Source of the DNA: Jeongeupia sp. HS-3
GTDB lineage: Bacteria; Pseudomonadota; Gammaproteobacteria; Burkholderiales; Chitinibacteraceae
Direction of reading: 5' to 3'
NCBI RefSeq assembly: GCF_015140455.1
Contig: NZ_AP024094.1
Location: 1,612,001 to 1,676,000 of the forward strand
DNA length: 64,000 nt
The position numbers and the translations under genes were made by a program. Below the pieces are notes generated by a model. It was not told the DNA's origin and ran no database searches. It worked only from the letters and a program-made list of their open reading frames with translations. Shown here in pieces: positions 1 through 10,948 of this stretch. How positions within the stretch are numbered: the first letter of the stretch is position 1; each line of letters begins with the position of its first letter.

Positions 1-279
1 GCCGAGCTTGTCGAGTGTTTGCGAAAGCGAACAGACCGAACGACGGCACGCAACGAAACGGATGTTCTCTTCGTTCGCCATCTCGCGGTAATGGCGCATG
101 ACGTTATGACCAAGGAAATCGGTGAAAAGAATGATCAGATCCACCCCCTTGAGGCTGGCTGGCTTGCGTTGATGCGCGGCATGGCGGCCTGACACGTGCT
201 TGTGGATCGTGATGCCGTAACGGGTAAGCAGATCGGGGATGTTGCCGAGCACGTCGGCGCCTACCAGGTAAGCGTTCAT
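1..279 (-). CDS. DUF2325 family protein, C-terminus outside window
   Basis: Reading leftwards from an ATG at 279, the frame stays open for 93 codons to the window edge and starts MNAYLVGADVLGNIPDLL. An AAGGAAG ribosome-binding site lies just upstream. The N-terminal strand, the following 'GITIHKHVSGR' and 'VDLIILFTDFLGHNVM' match what I recall of DUF2325 proteins, small soluble proteins of unknown biochemical role often found beside iron or heme genes. The stop lies outside the window. A Fur-box-like site 66 bp upstream suggests iron control (inference). No function can be stated beyond the family. Confidence 0.7.
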   Translation of the reverse strand, partial: MNAYLVGADVLGNIPDLLTRYGITIHKHVSGRHAAHQRKPASLKGVDLIILFTDFLGHNVMRHYREMANEENIRFVACRRSVCSLSQTLDKLG

Positions 280-344
280 GAAGGGTTCTTCCTTGTATGA
301 TGATATTTGATCCGGCTTTTGCCGCCGGTGGATCTCATTCAAAC

Positions 345-363
345 ATAAATGAGATTCATTATC
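345..363. promoter_or_regulatory. Fur-box-like operator
   Basis: Read on the minus strand, this 19-bp AT-rich site agrees with the classical Fur consensus at 13 of 19 positions, including the whole left half GATAATGA and the core CATT of the right half. It lies in the divergent gap between the DUF2325 gene and the MscS-type channel, nearer the former. Regulation by Fur is inferred from the match only. Confidence 0.45.
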
Positions 364-433
364 AATAACAAGCTGTGATGCTTTCGGCTGCCTGCCCGAT
401 AAACGGTTCTCACCTCATTTAGCCCCGACTCCC

Positions 434-2026
434 ATGCGCCTGCTCGCCCTCCTCTGCCTGCTCTGCCTATCCCTCGTCGCCCATGCCAACGATGCATCGG
501 CACCCGCGGTCAGCAACGATGCCACCTTGATACTGAACAACCGTGTCATCGCCACGTTCCGCAGCAATCTGCTCGGATCGACGCCGCAGCAGCGGCAAGA
601 GGCCGCCGAGAAGCGCATCCGCCGCCTGCTGGGCGACGCCACACCGCTGAAGCTCGAATCACGGACCAATGCCGAAGGCGGCGCGTTGCTGTACGACGGC
701 AACCCGTTGTTCTTCGTCAGCAACGCCGATGTCGACACGCTGTCGGGCGAAACGCTGAGCGGCAATCTCGACCACTCGAAGGCGACGCTGACCGAGCTGT
801 TCAACGACAGCCGCGGCTTCAACCAGCCGCAAGAGTGGCTGTTCGCGGTCGCCAAGGCCGCGGCGGCGACGCTGGTCTTCGCACTGGGACTGTGGCTGCT
901 GAACCGGCTGTGGCTGCTCTGGAACAAGCTGTTGCGCTTCGTGCTCGCACGGCTGATCCACAAGCTGCGCGACGTGCGCAACGTCGTGCCGGTCCGGCTG
1001 ATCAAGCTGAGCCTGCGCCTTCTCGGTTATCTGGTGTTCTGGCCCAGCGCGCTGGCGCTCGGCTATGTATGGCTGTCATTCGTGCTGCGCTGCTTCCCAT
1101 ACACGCGCATCTGGGGTGAACAGCTCGACGCCGCCGTGCTCAGTCTGCTGGCCAGGTTCGCGGTCGCCATCCTCTCGGCGCTGCCCAGCCTCGGGATCAT
1201 CGTCTTTATCCTGCTGCTGACCCGCTGGTCCGTGCACGGCATCAACTATCTGTTCAAGCAGGTCGAATCGGGCCGGGTGCAGCTCGGCTTCTTCGATGCC
1301 GATACCGCCGCCACCACGCGCAAGCTGCTGTCGGTCGCCGCGTGGCTGTTCGCGGTGGCGATGATCTACCCGTATTTACCCGGCGCGAACACCGACGCGT
1401 TCAAGGGCTTGAGCGTGATCGTCGGCCTGATGGTGTCGCTGGGTGCATCCAGCGTCGTCGGCCAGTTCGCCTCGGGGCTGATCCTGATCTACTCGCGCTC
1501 GATCAAGGTCGGCGAGTACGTGCAGATCGGTGATGAGGAAGGCACGGTGATGGAAATCGGCATGTTCGCCACCAAGGTGCACACCAACCTGCGCGAAGAG
1601 GTCAGCATTCCGAATTCGGTGCTGGTGAGCCAGAGCGTGAAGAACTTCTCGCGGCTGGCGCGCGGCGGCGGCGTGATCTGCAAGATCGTCGTCACCATCG
1701 GCTACGACACGCCGTGGCGCCAGGTGCACGCGATGCTGCTTGAAGCCGCGCGCCGTACCCCGGGGCTACGGCAGGACCCGGCGTCGGTGGTCTACCAGAC
1801 CGCGCTGTCGGATTTCTACGTCGAATACCATCTGCGCTTCGCCCTCGACGAACCACGGCTGCGGCTGCAGATCCTTTCCGAGCTCAACGGCAATGTGCAG
1901 GACGTGTTCAACGAGTACGGCGTGCAGATCATGTCGCCGAACTACGAGGCCGATTCGGAAACCCCCAAGCTGGTCAAACCGGAAGACTTTTATCTCGCGC
2001 CGGCGAAACGACCAGCTACGCTCTAG
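434..2026 (+). CDS. MscS-family mechanosensitive ion channel
   Basis: 530 residues. It has an N-terminal signal peptide (MRLLALLCLLCLSLVAHA), a periplasmic segment to about residue 130, four to five hydrophobic segments between about 135 and 330, and the MscS core. The pore helix is glycine/alanine rich (SLGASSVVGQFASGL, about residues 335-350). The beta domain follows (KVGEYVQIGDEEGTVMEIG, then IPNSVLVSQSVKNFSR). Members of this family release solutes from the inner membrane on hypo-osmotic shock. The extra N-terminal region makes it larger than E. coli MscS (286 aa), like the YbdG/YnaI-type long members. It stands alone, 10 bp before the next small gene on the same strand. Confidence 0.9.
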   Translation: MRLLALLCLLCLSLVAHANDASAPAVSNDATLILNNRVIATFRSNLLGSTPQQRQEAAEKRIRRLLGDATPLKLESRTNAEGGALLYDGNPLFFVSNADVDTLSGETLSGNLDHSKATLTELFNDSRGFNQPQEWLFAVAKAAAATLVFALGLWLLNRLWLLWNKLLRFVLARLIHKLRDVRNVVPVRLIKLSLRLLGYLVFWPSALALGYVWLSFVLRCFPYTRIWGEQLDAAVLSLLARFAVAILSALPSLGIIVFILLLTRWSVHGINYLFKQVESGRVQLGFFDADTAATTRKLLSVAAWLFAVAMIYPYLPGANTDAFKGLSVIVGLMVSLGASSVVGQFASGLILIYSRSIKVGEYVQIGDEEGTVMEIGMFATKVHTNLREEVSIPNSVLVSQSVKNFSRLARGGGVICKIVVTIGYDTPWRQVHAMLLEAARRTPGLRQDPASVVYQTALSDFYVEYHLRFALDEPRLRLQILSELNGNVQDVFNEYGVQIMSPNYEADSETPKLVKPEDFYLAPAKRPATL

Positions 2027-2036
2027 GCCCATCCGG

Positions 2037-2345
2037 ATGAATCCGGCCAAAGTCGACCGCGCCCGCCTCCACCGGCTCGAAGACCTGCCGAACATCGGCA
2101 AGGCCTGCGCGGCCGACCTGCGGCTGATCGGCATCACCACGCCCGCGCAGCTGACCGGGCGCGACCCCTACGAACTCTACGATCTACTGTGCGTGGCAAC
2201 GGCGACGCGGCAGGATCCGTGCATGATCGACGTGTTCGTCTCTATCGTCCGCTTCATGGACGGCGGGCCGTCGCAGCCGTGGTGGGCCTATACCGCCGAG
2301 CGCAAGGCCAGGCAGGCTGCACAGCGCCAGCCATCGGCACGGTAA
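2037..2345 (+). CDS. Helix-hairpin-helix protein, Cdd1/pathogenicity-locus family
   Basis: 102 residues starting MNPAKVDRARLHRLEDLPNI. The segment LEDLPNIGKACAADLRLIGI is a helix-hairpin-helix (non-sequence-specific DNA-binding fold), followed by DPYELYDLLC and a conserved DGGPSQPWWAYTAERK tail typical of the small Cdd1 family. I chose the ATG at 2037 because the family starts here; the frame is open further upstream inside the channel gene, but that part is a shadow of the channel's coding frame. It starts 10 bp after the channel gene and may be co-transcribed. Role unknown. Confidence 0.8.
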   Translation: MNPAKVDRARLHRLEDLPNIGKACAADLRLIGITTPAQLTGRDPYELYDLLCVATATRQDPCMIDVFVSIVRFMDGGPSQPWWAYTAERKARQAAQRQPSAR

Positions 2346-2463
2346 AACCGCGGCGATACCCGTGCCGGGCGTGCTCAAGCTGTCGGGCGGCTTCGAGCGG
2401 CATAGGCCGGCCATCGTCGACTGGTTTGCCGCATACCCGCCCGCCGATACCTGCGACTGAGGT

Positions 2464-3438
2464 TCAGTCGAACGCGAGCACCACCTTGCCTTGATTGCGG
2501 TTCTGCACCACGTAGTCGTGCGCGGCTTGCGCGTCGCCGGCGGCGAACACGCGGTCGAGCGCGGGCTTGAGCGCGCCACGCACGATGTCCGGCAGGATGT
2601 GTTCGGCCACGGCCGCCGCCAGCCTGGCCTTGGCGTCGAGCGGCTGGCTGCGCAGCGCCGAGCCTTGCACGCGCTGACGCTTGACCAGCAGCAGGCCGAC
2701 GTTGAGTTCGGCCTTCGTGCCGCGCAACAGACCGATGACGATGATGCTGCCATCGCGGTTCAAACACTGCTGGTCGCGGCCGAGGTAATCGCCGCCGACG
2801 GTTTCGAGGATCAGATCGGCGCCACCGGCGGCCTTCACTGCGGCAACGAAATCCTCGTCGTGATAATTGATCACCCGGTCGGCGCCCAGCGCCGTGCACC
2901 ACGCGACCTTCTCGGCGCTGCCGGCCGTGGTCAGCACCTCGGCGCCAAAGCGCTTACCGAGCTGGATCGCCGCCGCGCCGATGCCGCTGGCGCCGGCGTG
3001 CACCAACAGACGCTGCCCCGCGCGCAGTTCGCCGAGTTCGACCAGATTGAGCCAGACGGTCATCCACACCTCGGGCAGGCTCGCCGCATCAAACCAGCTC
3101 AGCGCCGCGGGTTTGCGGATCGCCAGCGCAGCGTCGAGCACGCAGTACTCGGCGTAGCCACCACCGGGCACGAGGCCGAACACCGCATCGCCAATGGAAA
3201 AACCGGTGACATCGGTGCCCAGTGCGACCACCTCGCCGGCAATTTCCAGCCCGAGCACGGCCGACTCACCGGGCGCCGCCGGGTAGTTGCCGGCGGCTTG
3301 GACCAGATCGGCACGATTGATGCCGGCCGCACGCACGCGCACCAGCAACTGCCCCTCACCCGCCACCGGGCGCGGCTGCGTGCCCCAAACCAGCTTGGGA
3401 TAGGCATCGGGCAATACGGCGTTCATGGTCTCGGCCAT
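2464..3438 (-). CDS. NAD(P)H-quinone oxidoreductase (zeta-crystallin type)
   Basis: 324 residues of the medium-chain dehydrogenase family without structural zinc. The N-terminal GroES-like fold includes 'AAGINRADLVQAAGNYP' and 'LGLEIAGEVVALG'. The NADPH-binding Rossmann motif is HAGASGIGAAAIQLGKRFG near residue 150, and the C-terminal substrate domain ends GKVVLAF. Such enzymes reduce quinones with NADPH in the cytosol. The start at 3438 (MAETMNAV) has a GAGGAG site 5 nt upstream; MNAV at 3426 is an alternative. It lies 20 bp downstream of zapE and is probably in one transcript with it. Confidence 0.88.
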   Translation of the reverse strand: MAETMNAVLPDAYPKLVWGTQPRPVAGEGQLLVRVRAAGINRADLVQAAGNYPAAPGESAVLGLEIAGEVVALGTDVTGFSIGDAVFGLVPGGGYAEYCVLDAALAIRKPAALSWFDAASLPEVWMTVWLNLVELGELRAGQRLLVHAGASGIGAAAIQLGKRFGAEVLTTAGSAEKVAWCTALGADRVINYHDEDFVAAVKAAGGADLILETVGGDYLGRDQQCLNRDGSIIVIGLLRGTKAELNVGLLLVKRQRVQGSALRSQPLDAKARLAAAVAEHILPDIVRGALKPALDRVFAAGDAQAAHDYVVQNRNQGKVVLAFD

Positions 3439-3458
3439 CTCGGCTCCTCGGGGCAGAA

Positions 3459-4610
3459 TCAGGTTTCGGAGATCCCGGCCAACTGCTCTTCTACCGTTTG
3501 ATGCGGCAGCGCGAGATATTCCTTCGATTGCATCTCGGTCAGCCGGCTGGCGGTACGGAAGAACTCGCTCGCCTGCACGCCTTCGGTATAGAGCGCGTCG
3601 ACATCGACCGCAGCCGACAGGATCAGTTTGACGCGGTGATCGTAGAGCACGTCGACCAGCCAGGTCAGCCGTCGTGCCTGGTTCGACGTTTCCGCCCCCA
3701 GCTTGGGGATGTTGGCGACGATGACGGTGTGGTAGCGCCGCGCCAGCTCGAGGTAATCGGCCTGGGCGCGGCCGTCGCCGCACAGCACGGCGAAGTCGAA
3801 CCAGACCACGCCCGGCGCATGCTGCACGGCGATCAGCCGCCGGCCTTCGATCGTCAGCGCTTTCGACAATGCCGCACCGGTGGCGACGGCATCGAAGATC
3901 GCCGCCAGCTCGGCCTCGGTATCGGCGTTGACCGGCGTCAGATAGGTGCGCGCCTTCGAGAGCGTGCGCATGCGGTAATCATTGCCCGAATCGATATTCA
4001 CCACGTCGAGCTTCGCTTTCAGCAGCGCGATCGTCGGCAGGAAATTGGCGCGCTGCAAGCCATTGGGATAGAGGTTGTCCGGCGCGTAATTGCTGGTGGC
4101 AATCAGCACCACGCCGCGCGCGAACAACTGCTCCATCAAGCGGCCAAGAATCATCGCGTCGGCGATGTCCGAGACGTGGAATTCGTCAAAGCACAACACC
4201 CGCACCGACTTGGCCCATTTGGCCGCGACCCCGGCCATCGGGTCGTCACTGCCGGCCTGCTTTTTCAATTCGCTGTGGACGTTCTGCATGAACTGGTGAA
4301 AGTGCAGCCGCTTCTTGCGCTTGTACGGCAGGCTGGCGAAGAAGGCGTCCATCAGAAAGCTTTTGCCGCGGCCGACACCGCCCCAGAACCACAGCCCTTG
4401 TGGCAGCGCCGGCTGTGGCAGCAGTGATTTGCCAAGGAAGCGGCCGCGTTTGCGCTTGAACTCGACCAGCTCGTGCCAGAGCGCATCGAGCCTGCCGATC
4501 GCAGCGGCCTGTGCGCCATCGGCGATAAAGCTGGCTTCGTTTTTAAGGCTGTCGTACCAGGCTTGCGGACTTTGCCCTTCTTGAGGCGGGGCGATCACGT
4601 GTTGCGACAT
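3459..4610 (-). CDS. zapE: Cell division protein ZapE (AFG1-like ATPase)
   Basis: 383 residues. It has a Walker A motif (GGVGRGKSFLMDAFF), a Walker B (VLCFDEFHVSDIADAMIL), a sensor-like TSNYAP and the AFG1 C-terminal half ending with the 'LPHQTVEEQLAGI' tail. ZapE is an ATPase that acts at the Z-ring during division under stress. The ATG at 4610 (MSQHVIAPPQ) is preferred over an in-frame TTG seven codons upstream. It is followed after 20 bp by the quinone oxidoreductase gene. Confidence 0.9.
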   Translation of the reverse strand: MSQHVIAPPQEGQSPQAWYDSLKNEASFIADGAQAAAIGRLDALWHELVEFKRKRGRFLGKSLLPQPALPQGLWFWGGVGRGKSFLMDAFFASLPYKRKKRLHFHQFMQNVHSELKKQAGSDDPMAGVAAKWAKSVRVLCFDEFHVSDIADAMILGRLMEQLFARGVVLIATSNYAPDNLYPNGLQRANFLPTIALLKAKLDVVNIDSGNDYRMRTLSKARTYLTPVNADTEAELAAIFDAVATGAALSKALTIEGRRLIAVQHAPGVVWFDFAVLCGDGRAQADYLELARRYHTVIVANIPKLGAETSNQARRLTWLVDVLYDHRVKLILSAAVDVDALYTEGVQASEFFRTASRLTEMQSKEYLALPHQTVEEQLAGISET

Positions 4611-4651
4611 GCGAAAAACCGGTGAAACCAAAGCAGCGATTATGACCGATC

Positions 4652-4684
4652 AAAAAACAAAAAGCGCCACCCGAAGGCGGCGCT
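4652..4684 (-). terminator. Rho-independent terminator of the peroxiredoxin gene
   Basis: On the minus strand a 6-bp stem (AGCGCC at 4679-4684 pairing with GGCGCT at 4663-4668) is followed by a T-rich tract (TTTTTGTTTTTT) at 4663-4652. It lies about 85 nt after the peroxiredoxin stop. Confidence 0.75.
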
Positions 4685-4767
4685 CTCTGCGCAAGCTGAT
4701 GCTTCATGCACCTATTGTTGCTTTGAAATCATCCCAGCAGGCTGACATCGCCAGCCTGACGAACGAC

Positions 4768-5373
4768 TTAGAGGCTAGCGGCTTCTTCAGCCAGGTACTT
4801 GGCGACGCCTTCTGCGTCGGCCTTCATACCCTTCTTGCCCTTGTTCCAGCCAGCCGGGCAGACTTCGCCGTGCTCTTCGGTGAATTGCAGGGCATCGACC
4901 ACGCGCAGCATTTCGTCGATATCGCGACCCAGCGGCAGGTTGTTGACGACCTGGTGCTGAACAACGCCCGACTTGTCGATCAGGAAGGAGCCGCGCAGTG
5001 CAACGCCAGCGCCGGCCAGTTCCACGTCATACGCTTGGCAGATTTCGTGCTTGATGTCGGCCACCAGGGTGTAACCGACTTGGCCGATGCCGCCCTTTTC
5101 AACCGGGGTGTTGCGCCATGCGCTGTGGGTGAAGGCGCTGTCGATCGACACGCCGATCACTTCAACATTGCGCTGTTTGAACTCTGCCAGGCGATGGTCG
5201 AAGGCAATCAGTTCGGACGGGCAGACGAAGGTGAAGTCCAGCGGGTAGAAGAACACGACGGCGTACTTGCCTTCGACGGCCTTCTTGAAGTTGAAATTGT
5301 CGTCGATCTGGCCATTGCCGAGCACGGCAGAGGCGTTGAAGTCCGGAGCGTTTTTGCCAACGAGTACAGCCAT
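4768..5373 (-). CDS. 2-Cys peroxiredoxin (AhpC/Prx1 type)
   Basis: 201 residues. The peroxidatic cysteine is C51 in the motif PLDFTFVCPSE, and the resolving cysteine is C172 in GEVCPAGW, so this is a typical 2-Cys enzyme of the AhpC/Prx1 group. It reduces hydrogen peroxide and organic peroxides with thioredoxin or AhpF-like donors; no AhpF gene is adjacent. The ATG at 5373 (MAVLVGKNAPDF) has an AGGAGA site 6 nt upstream; the frame is open 42 codons further but shows no homologous sequence there. Monocistronic, with its own terminator. Confidence 0.93.
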   Translation of the reverse strand: MAVLVGKNAPDFNASAVLGNGQIDDNFNFKKAVEGKYAVVFFYPLDFTFVCPSELIAFDHRLAEFKQRNVEVIGVSIDSAFTHSAWRNTPVEKGGIGQVGYTLVADIKHEICQAYDVELAGAGVALRGSFLIDKSGVVQHQVVNNLPLGRDIDEMLRVVDALQFTEEHGEVCPAGWNKGKKGMKADAEGVAKYLAEEAASL

Positions 5374-5508
5374 GGAAGTTCTCCTGAATCTGTTTGAAAA
5401 TAATCGCGTACAAGATAGTCGCGGCGCTGCCGGCGTGTCCAATCGGCAATGTTGATGCGATTGATAGATACACGCTATGACGGCTTGCGTTGTGATCAAC
5501 CAGTATAC

Positions 5509-6483
5509 CTAAGGCAACATGTCACGAGCATGAATCACCAGCGCGCTCGGCTCGGCGGCCGGGCTGCCGGCCGGTAGCGGCTGCGATGCATAGGCGCGCC
5601 GCCAGTCCTGCCCTGCATCGACGACCAGCCAGCCCAGATTCAGCGCCACCGCCTGTGCTTGTTCGGCACCCTCGCCCTGGCGCAGCAGGCCGACAAAGCG
5701 GGTTTTTCCAGCCGACACCCATTGCAGCAGCGGCAAATCGGCATCGCTGTCGCCAAAGGCTATCACCGGCCGTCGGCCCACCGCGCGCTCGACCGCGACC
5801 GGCTTGGCCGGGCCGTCGAGCAAGGTCTCGAACGCCGGTGCGCGCACGATCGTGGTCACCCCTCCCTGCACCGCCAGTTTGGCCTTCAACGCACTCGCGA
5901 CAACCTGCTCGGGCGGCACGCCATAAACGCTTTCGGCCAGCACCCGCACGAAACCCGACTCGCCGCTCGACACCACCCAGGTCTTGAAGCCGTTGCCGCG
6001 CAGATAAGTCATCAGTTCGCGCATCGGCAAATAGCCCTGCGCGGCGGCGCGGCCGGTCGGCTCGGCCAGCCAGCGCTGCACCCGCGCGCTAAACGCATCG
6101 GCACTGCCTGCATGCGTTGCGGCAATCAGCGCCTGCGCTTCGGCGCTGGTGCGAACCGGTCTGGCTTCGCCAGCGAGGATGGCCGCAATGGTGTCGGCAA
6201 GCGGCGCGCTCTTGCGCCACTCCGGATGTTGCGGCGCCAGCCGCCTGGCTTCATCAATGGCAAACGCCAGTTCGACATTGCCGGCCTGCTGCAACGGCTC
6301 GTCCAGATCGAACACCGCAACGCGCGCATCCACCGGCAAATAGTCGGGCGAGCGCTCACGCGTCACGCGGGATACAAAGGAAGTGATCGCCTCCTTGCTG
6401 GCCCCGTCCTGCCACGATGGCAAAGGATCGGCAAAAGCGGCCAGGCTGGCGAGACTCACGACAACTGCGGTTACGCGGAACAT
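5509..6483 (-). CDS. Exported HAD-superfamily phosphatase-like protein
   Basis: 324 residues beginning with a signal peptide (MFRVTAVVVSLASLAAFA), so probably periplasmic. HAD motif I is FDLDEPLQQ (nucleophile D59, acid D61), motif II lies in WVVSSGESGF and motif IV is GDSDADLPLL. In related periplasmic HAD proteins motif I usually reads DNDGTLW; here the Gly-Thr after the second Asp is Glu-Pro, which could alter activity. The substrate is unknown. The start at 6483 has GGAG 6 nt upstream; an ATG four codons earlier (6495) is possible. It is transcribed divergently from fadH. Confidence 0.75.
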   Translation of the reverse strand: MFRVTAVVVSLASLAAFADPLPSWQDGASKEAITSFVSRVTRERSPDYLPVDARVAVFDLDEPLQQAGNVELAFAIDEARRLAPQHPEWRKSAPLADTIAAILAGEARPVRTSAEAQALIAATHAGSADAFSARVQRWLAEPTGRAAAQGYLPMRELMTYLRGNGFKTWVVSSGESGFVRVLAESVYGVPPEQVVASALKAKLAVQGGVTTIVRAPAFETLLDGPAKPVAVERAVGRRPVIAFGDSDADLPLLQWVSAGKTRFVGLLRQGEGAEQAQAVALNLGWLVVDAGQDWRRAYASQPLPAGSPAAEPSALVIHARDMLP

Positions 6484-6645
6484 GGCGAACTCCATCGATC
6501 GGCACGGGCTTGGCTCCAGCTTAGAACCGCGTGCCTGCACCTGCCGGGCAGAATCGGCCCGTTTGAAAACCCCGGCTATAGGCAAACCCCGACTATCGCT
6601 TGCCCTGCCCCAGACGCTAGGCTCAGAATTCAAACAGTCTTTTGA

Positions 6646-8688
<2,043 letters not shown>

Positions 8689-8693
8689 ACGGT

Positions 8694-8720
8694 AATACGG
8701 GCCGCAACGCGGCCCGTATT
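8694..8720. terminator. Perfect 12-bp hairpin after fadH
   Basis: Two 12-bp arms (AATACGGGCCGC at 8694 and its exact complement ending at 8720) flank an AAC triloop, 6 bp after the fadH stop and between converging genes. There is no long T-run on either side, so it may terminate weakly or act as an mRNA-stabilising stem. Confidence 0.5.
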
Positions 8721-8776
8721 GAACGATGCAAGGCCAGACCGGTCCCTCAACCGGTCCAGCCTGTTACCCAAGTCAA

Positions 8777-10249
8777 CTACCCCAGATCCAGCGGCACGAA
8801 AATCTGTGCATCATCACGCTGGATCAACAGTGCGATGCGCTTGCCGGCCTTGGCCGACAGGCTGCGCAGCTGCTCGACCGAATTCACCGGCGTGCCGTTC
8901 AGCGCAAGGATGACATCACCGGGCTGGATGCCGGCCTTGGCGGCCGGGCCGGTCGCCTGACCGACGACGAGGCCGCTGCCGATGCCGCTTTCGGTCTTTT
9001 CCTGCGCGGTCAGCGGCCGCACCGCCAGACCGAGCTTGGCCTGACCTTCGTCACTCGCCGGCTGCGCCACCTTGGCGTCCTTGGCCGTGTCGATCTTCAC
9101 CGACAGCACCTGCTCCTTGCCGTCGCGCCAGATCGTCATCGGCACGCTGTCGCCCGGTTTCACGCTGGCCACCAGCGGTGGCAGATCGCCCGACGCGGTG
9201 ATCGGCTTGTCGCCGAATTTGAGCACGATATCACCCGGCTTCAGCCCGGCCTTCGCGCCCGAACCGCCCGGATTCACACCACTGATCAGCGCACCTTTGG
9301 GCGACTTGAGCCCGAACGAATCGGCCAGCGACTGATCGACGTTCTGCACCATCACGCCGAGCTGGCCGCGCACGACCTTGCCGTGGGCCAGGATCTGCTC
9401 CTCGACCTGCTTGACCACATCGATCGGGATCGAGAACGATAGCCCCTGGAAACCACCCGAGCGGCTGTAGATCTGCGAGTTGATCGCGATCACCTCGCCG
9501 GCGGCGTTGAACAGCGGCCCGCCCGAGTTGCCTGGGTTGATCGCCACGTCGGTCTGGATGAACGGCACGTAGCTTTCATCCGGCAGGCTGCGCGATTTGG
9601 CCGAGACGATGCCGGCGGTCACCGAGTTCTCGAAACCGTAAGGCGAACCGATCGCCAGCACCCAGTCGCCGACGCGCGAGGCGGCCGGATCACCGAGCTT
9701 CACCGTCGGCAGATCCTTGGCATCGATACGCAGCACCGCGACATCGGTCGGCTTGTCGACGCCGATCACCTTGGCCTTGAACTCGCGCTTGTCGGTCAGC
9801 TTCACCGTGACTTCGCTGGCACCGTCGACGACGTGCGCATTGGTCAGGATCAGCCCGTCCGATGCAACGATAAAGCCCGAACCCAGCCCACGTGTCACCT
9901 GCGGACGCTGCGGCTGCATCGGCGCGCCGAAGCGGCGGAAGAACTCGTAGAACGGGTCGTTCGGATCGAGCTGCGGCCCTTGCTGCACGCCGGCGGTCTT
10001 GGTCATGCCGGTGGTGCTGATATTGACCACCGCCGGGCCGTAGCGGGCGACGATGTCGTTGAAACTGGGCAGGCCGGCGGCTGCCGGTGCCGGCAGCGAC
10101 GCGGCCGGCTGAGCCACCGCGGGGGCCGACGGCGCGGCAGTAGCCAGCGGCAAGGCGCGGCTGCCAACGGCGCCGACCGCCCCGCCGAGCGCCGCAGCAA
10201 CGACGAGCGCACTCAACTTGGGCCACCAGGTTTTTGCTTGGGTCTGCAT
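8777..10249 (-). CDS. DegP/DegQ-type periplasmic serine protease (Do family)
   Basis: 490 residues. The N-terminus has a membrane segment/signal anchor and an Ala/Pro linker, followed by a trypsin-like domain with catalytic H139 (TNAHVV), D169 (TDVAVLRI) and S242 (GNSGGP). Two PDZ domains follow, at about 290-380 and 400-485. These proteases and chaperones degrade misfolded envelope proteins. A 'FYEFFRRFG' segment after residue 100 is the LA-loop-like insertion seen in MucD/DegQ proteins. It is not linked to an rseA/rpoE cluster in this window. DegP, DegQ and MucD cannot be separated from sequence alone. Confidence 0.92.
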   Translation of the reverse strand: MQTQAKTWWPKLSALVVAAALGGAVGAVGSRALPLATAAPSAPAVAQPAASLPAPAAAGLPSFNDIVARYGPAVVNISTTGMTKTAGVQQGPQLDPNDPFYEFFRRFGAPMQPQRPQVTRGLGSGFIVASDGLILTNAHVVDGASEVTVKLTDKREFKAKVIGVDKPTDVAVLRIDAKDLPTVKLGDPAASRVGDWVLAIGSPYGFENSVTAGIVSAKSRSLPDESYVPFIQTDVAINPGNSGGPLFNAAGEVIAINSQIYSRSGGFQGLSFSIPIDVVKQVEEQILAHGKVVRGQLGVMVQNVDQSLADSFGLKSPKGALISGVNPGGSGAKAGLKPGDIVLKFGDKPITASGDLPPLVASVKPGDSVPMTIWRDGKEQVLSVKIDTAKDAKVAQPASDEGQAKLGLAVRPLTAQEKTESGIGSGLVVGQATGPAAKAGIQPGDVILALNGTPVNSVEQLRSLSAKAGKRIALLIQRDDAQIFVPLDLG

Positions 10250-10357
10250 TGCGCGAGCTCCGTATTGGTTGGGATAGGCTCAAGGTAACGCAGCGCGACT
10301 TAAAACAAACTTAAGGGACCGGCAGCTCGCGCTTCGGTCTGCCGGACAGCGGAAAAG

Positions 10358-10948
10358 TTACGCCGGCTTCACCGCGATCAACTGCACCACCGCGCCCAGC
10401 CCGGTGTGGTAAGTCCCTTCGATCACCTCGCGTTCCAGCTCGCGCAGGTGGCGGAAATCCAGCCCGGCCAGCTCATCGCGCAGCATCGCCGCCGTCACCA
10501 TCGTATCGGCCGAACTGCCGCCGCCGGTGCGGTGCTGCAACTGCGCCGGTGTGTACGCCTCCAGCACGAACACGCCGCCCGGCTTCAGCGCCGCAACCAC
10601 CTTGCGGTGCAGCGCCTTGCGCAGCCTGGAGGGCAGCGGGCAGAAAATCGACACGACGCCATCCCAGCACGCCTCGCCCGGATCGAATTCGGCCAGATCA
10701 GCGTGCAACCGCTCGATCTCCACGCCATGCGCCTCGGCCAGCCTGCCCGCCTTTTCCAGCCCCACCCGCGATGCATCAACCGCCGTCACCGCATAACCCT
10801 GTGTGGCCAGAAACACCGCATTGCGCCCTTCCCCCTCCGCCAGACTCAGCACCCGGCCCTTCGGCAGCGCAGCGACGTTGTCGGCCAGAAAGCCGTTCGG
10901 CGTGGTGCCGTAGGCATAATCATCGGTGCTGTAACGCTCATCCCACAT
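10358..10948 (-). CDS. Class I SAM-dependent methyltransferase (TehB-like fold)
   Basis: 196 residues. It opens MWDERYSTDDYAYGTTPN, followed by the SAM-binding motif I region RVLSLAEGEGRNAVFLA and the acidic loop TAVDAS. Motif IV/V regions follow (CWDGVVSIFCPLP; LKPGGVFVLEAYTP). This layout is typical of small TehB/UbiE-like methyltransferases that act on thiols, metalloid oxyanions or small molecules. The exact substrate cannot be read from sequence. Single gene. Confidence 0.82.
   Translation of the reverse strand: MWDERYSTDDYAYGTTPNGFLADNVAALPKGRVLSLAEGEGRNAVFLATQGYAVTAVDASRVGLEKAGRLAEAHGVEIERLHADLAEFDPGEACWDGVVSIFCPLPSRLRKALHRKVVAALKPGGVFVLEAYTPAQLQHRTGGGSSADTMVTAAMLRDELAGLDFRHLRELEREVIEGTYHTGLGAVVQLIAVKPA

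Noticed and set aside
2346-2460. Short plus-strand frame after the HhH gene (GTG at 2361)
   Set aside because: About 30 codons, no homology I recognise; may be a gene-tail scar but cannot be supported.
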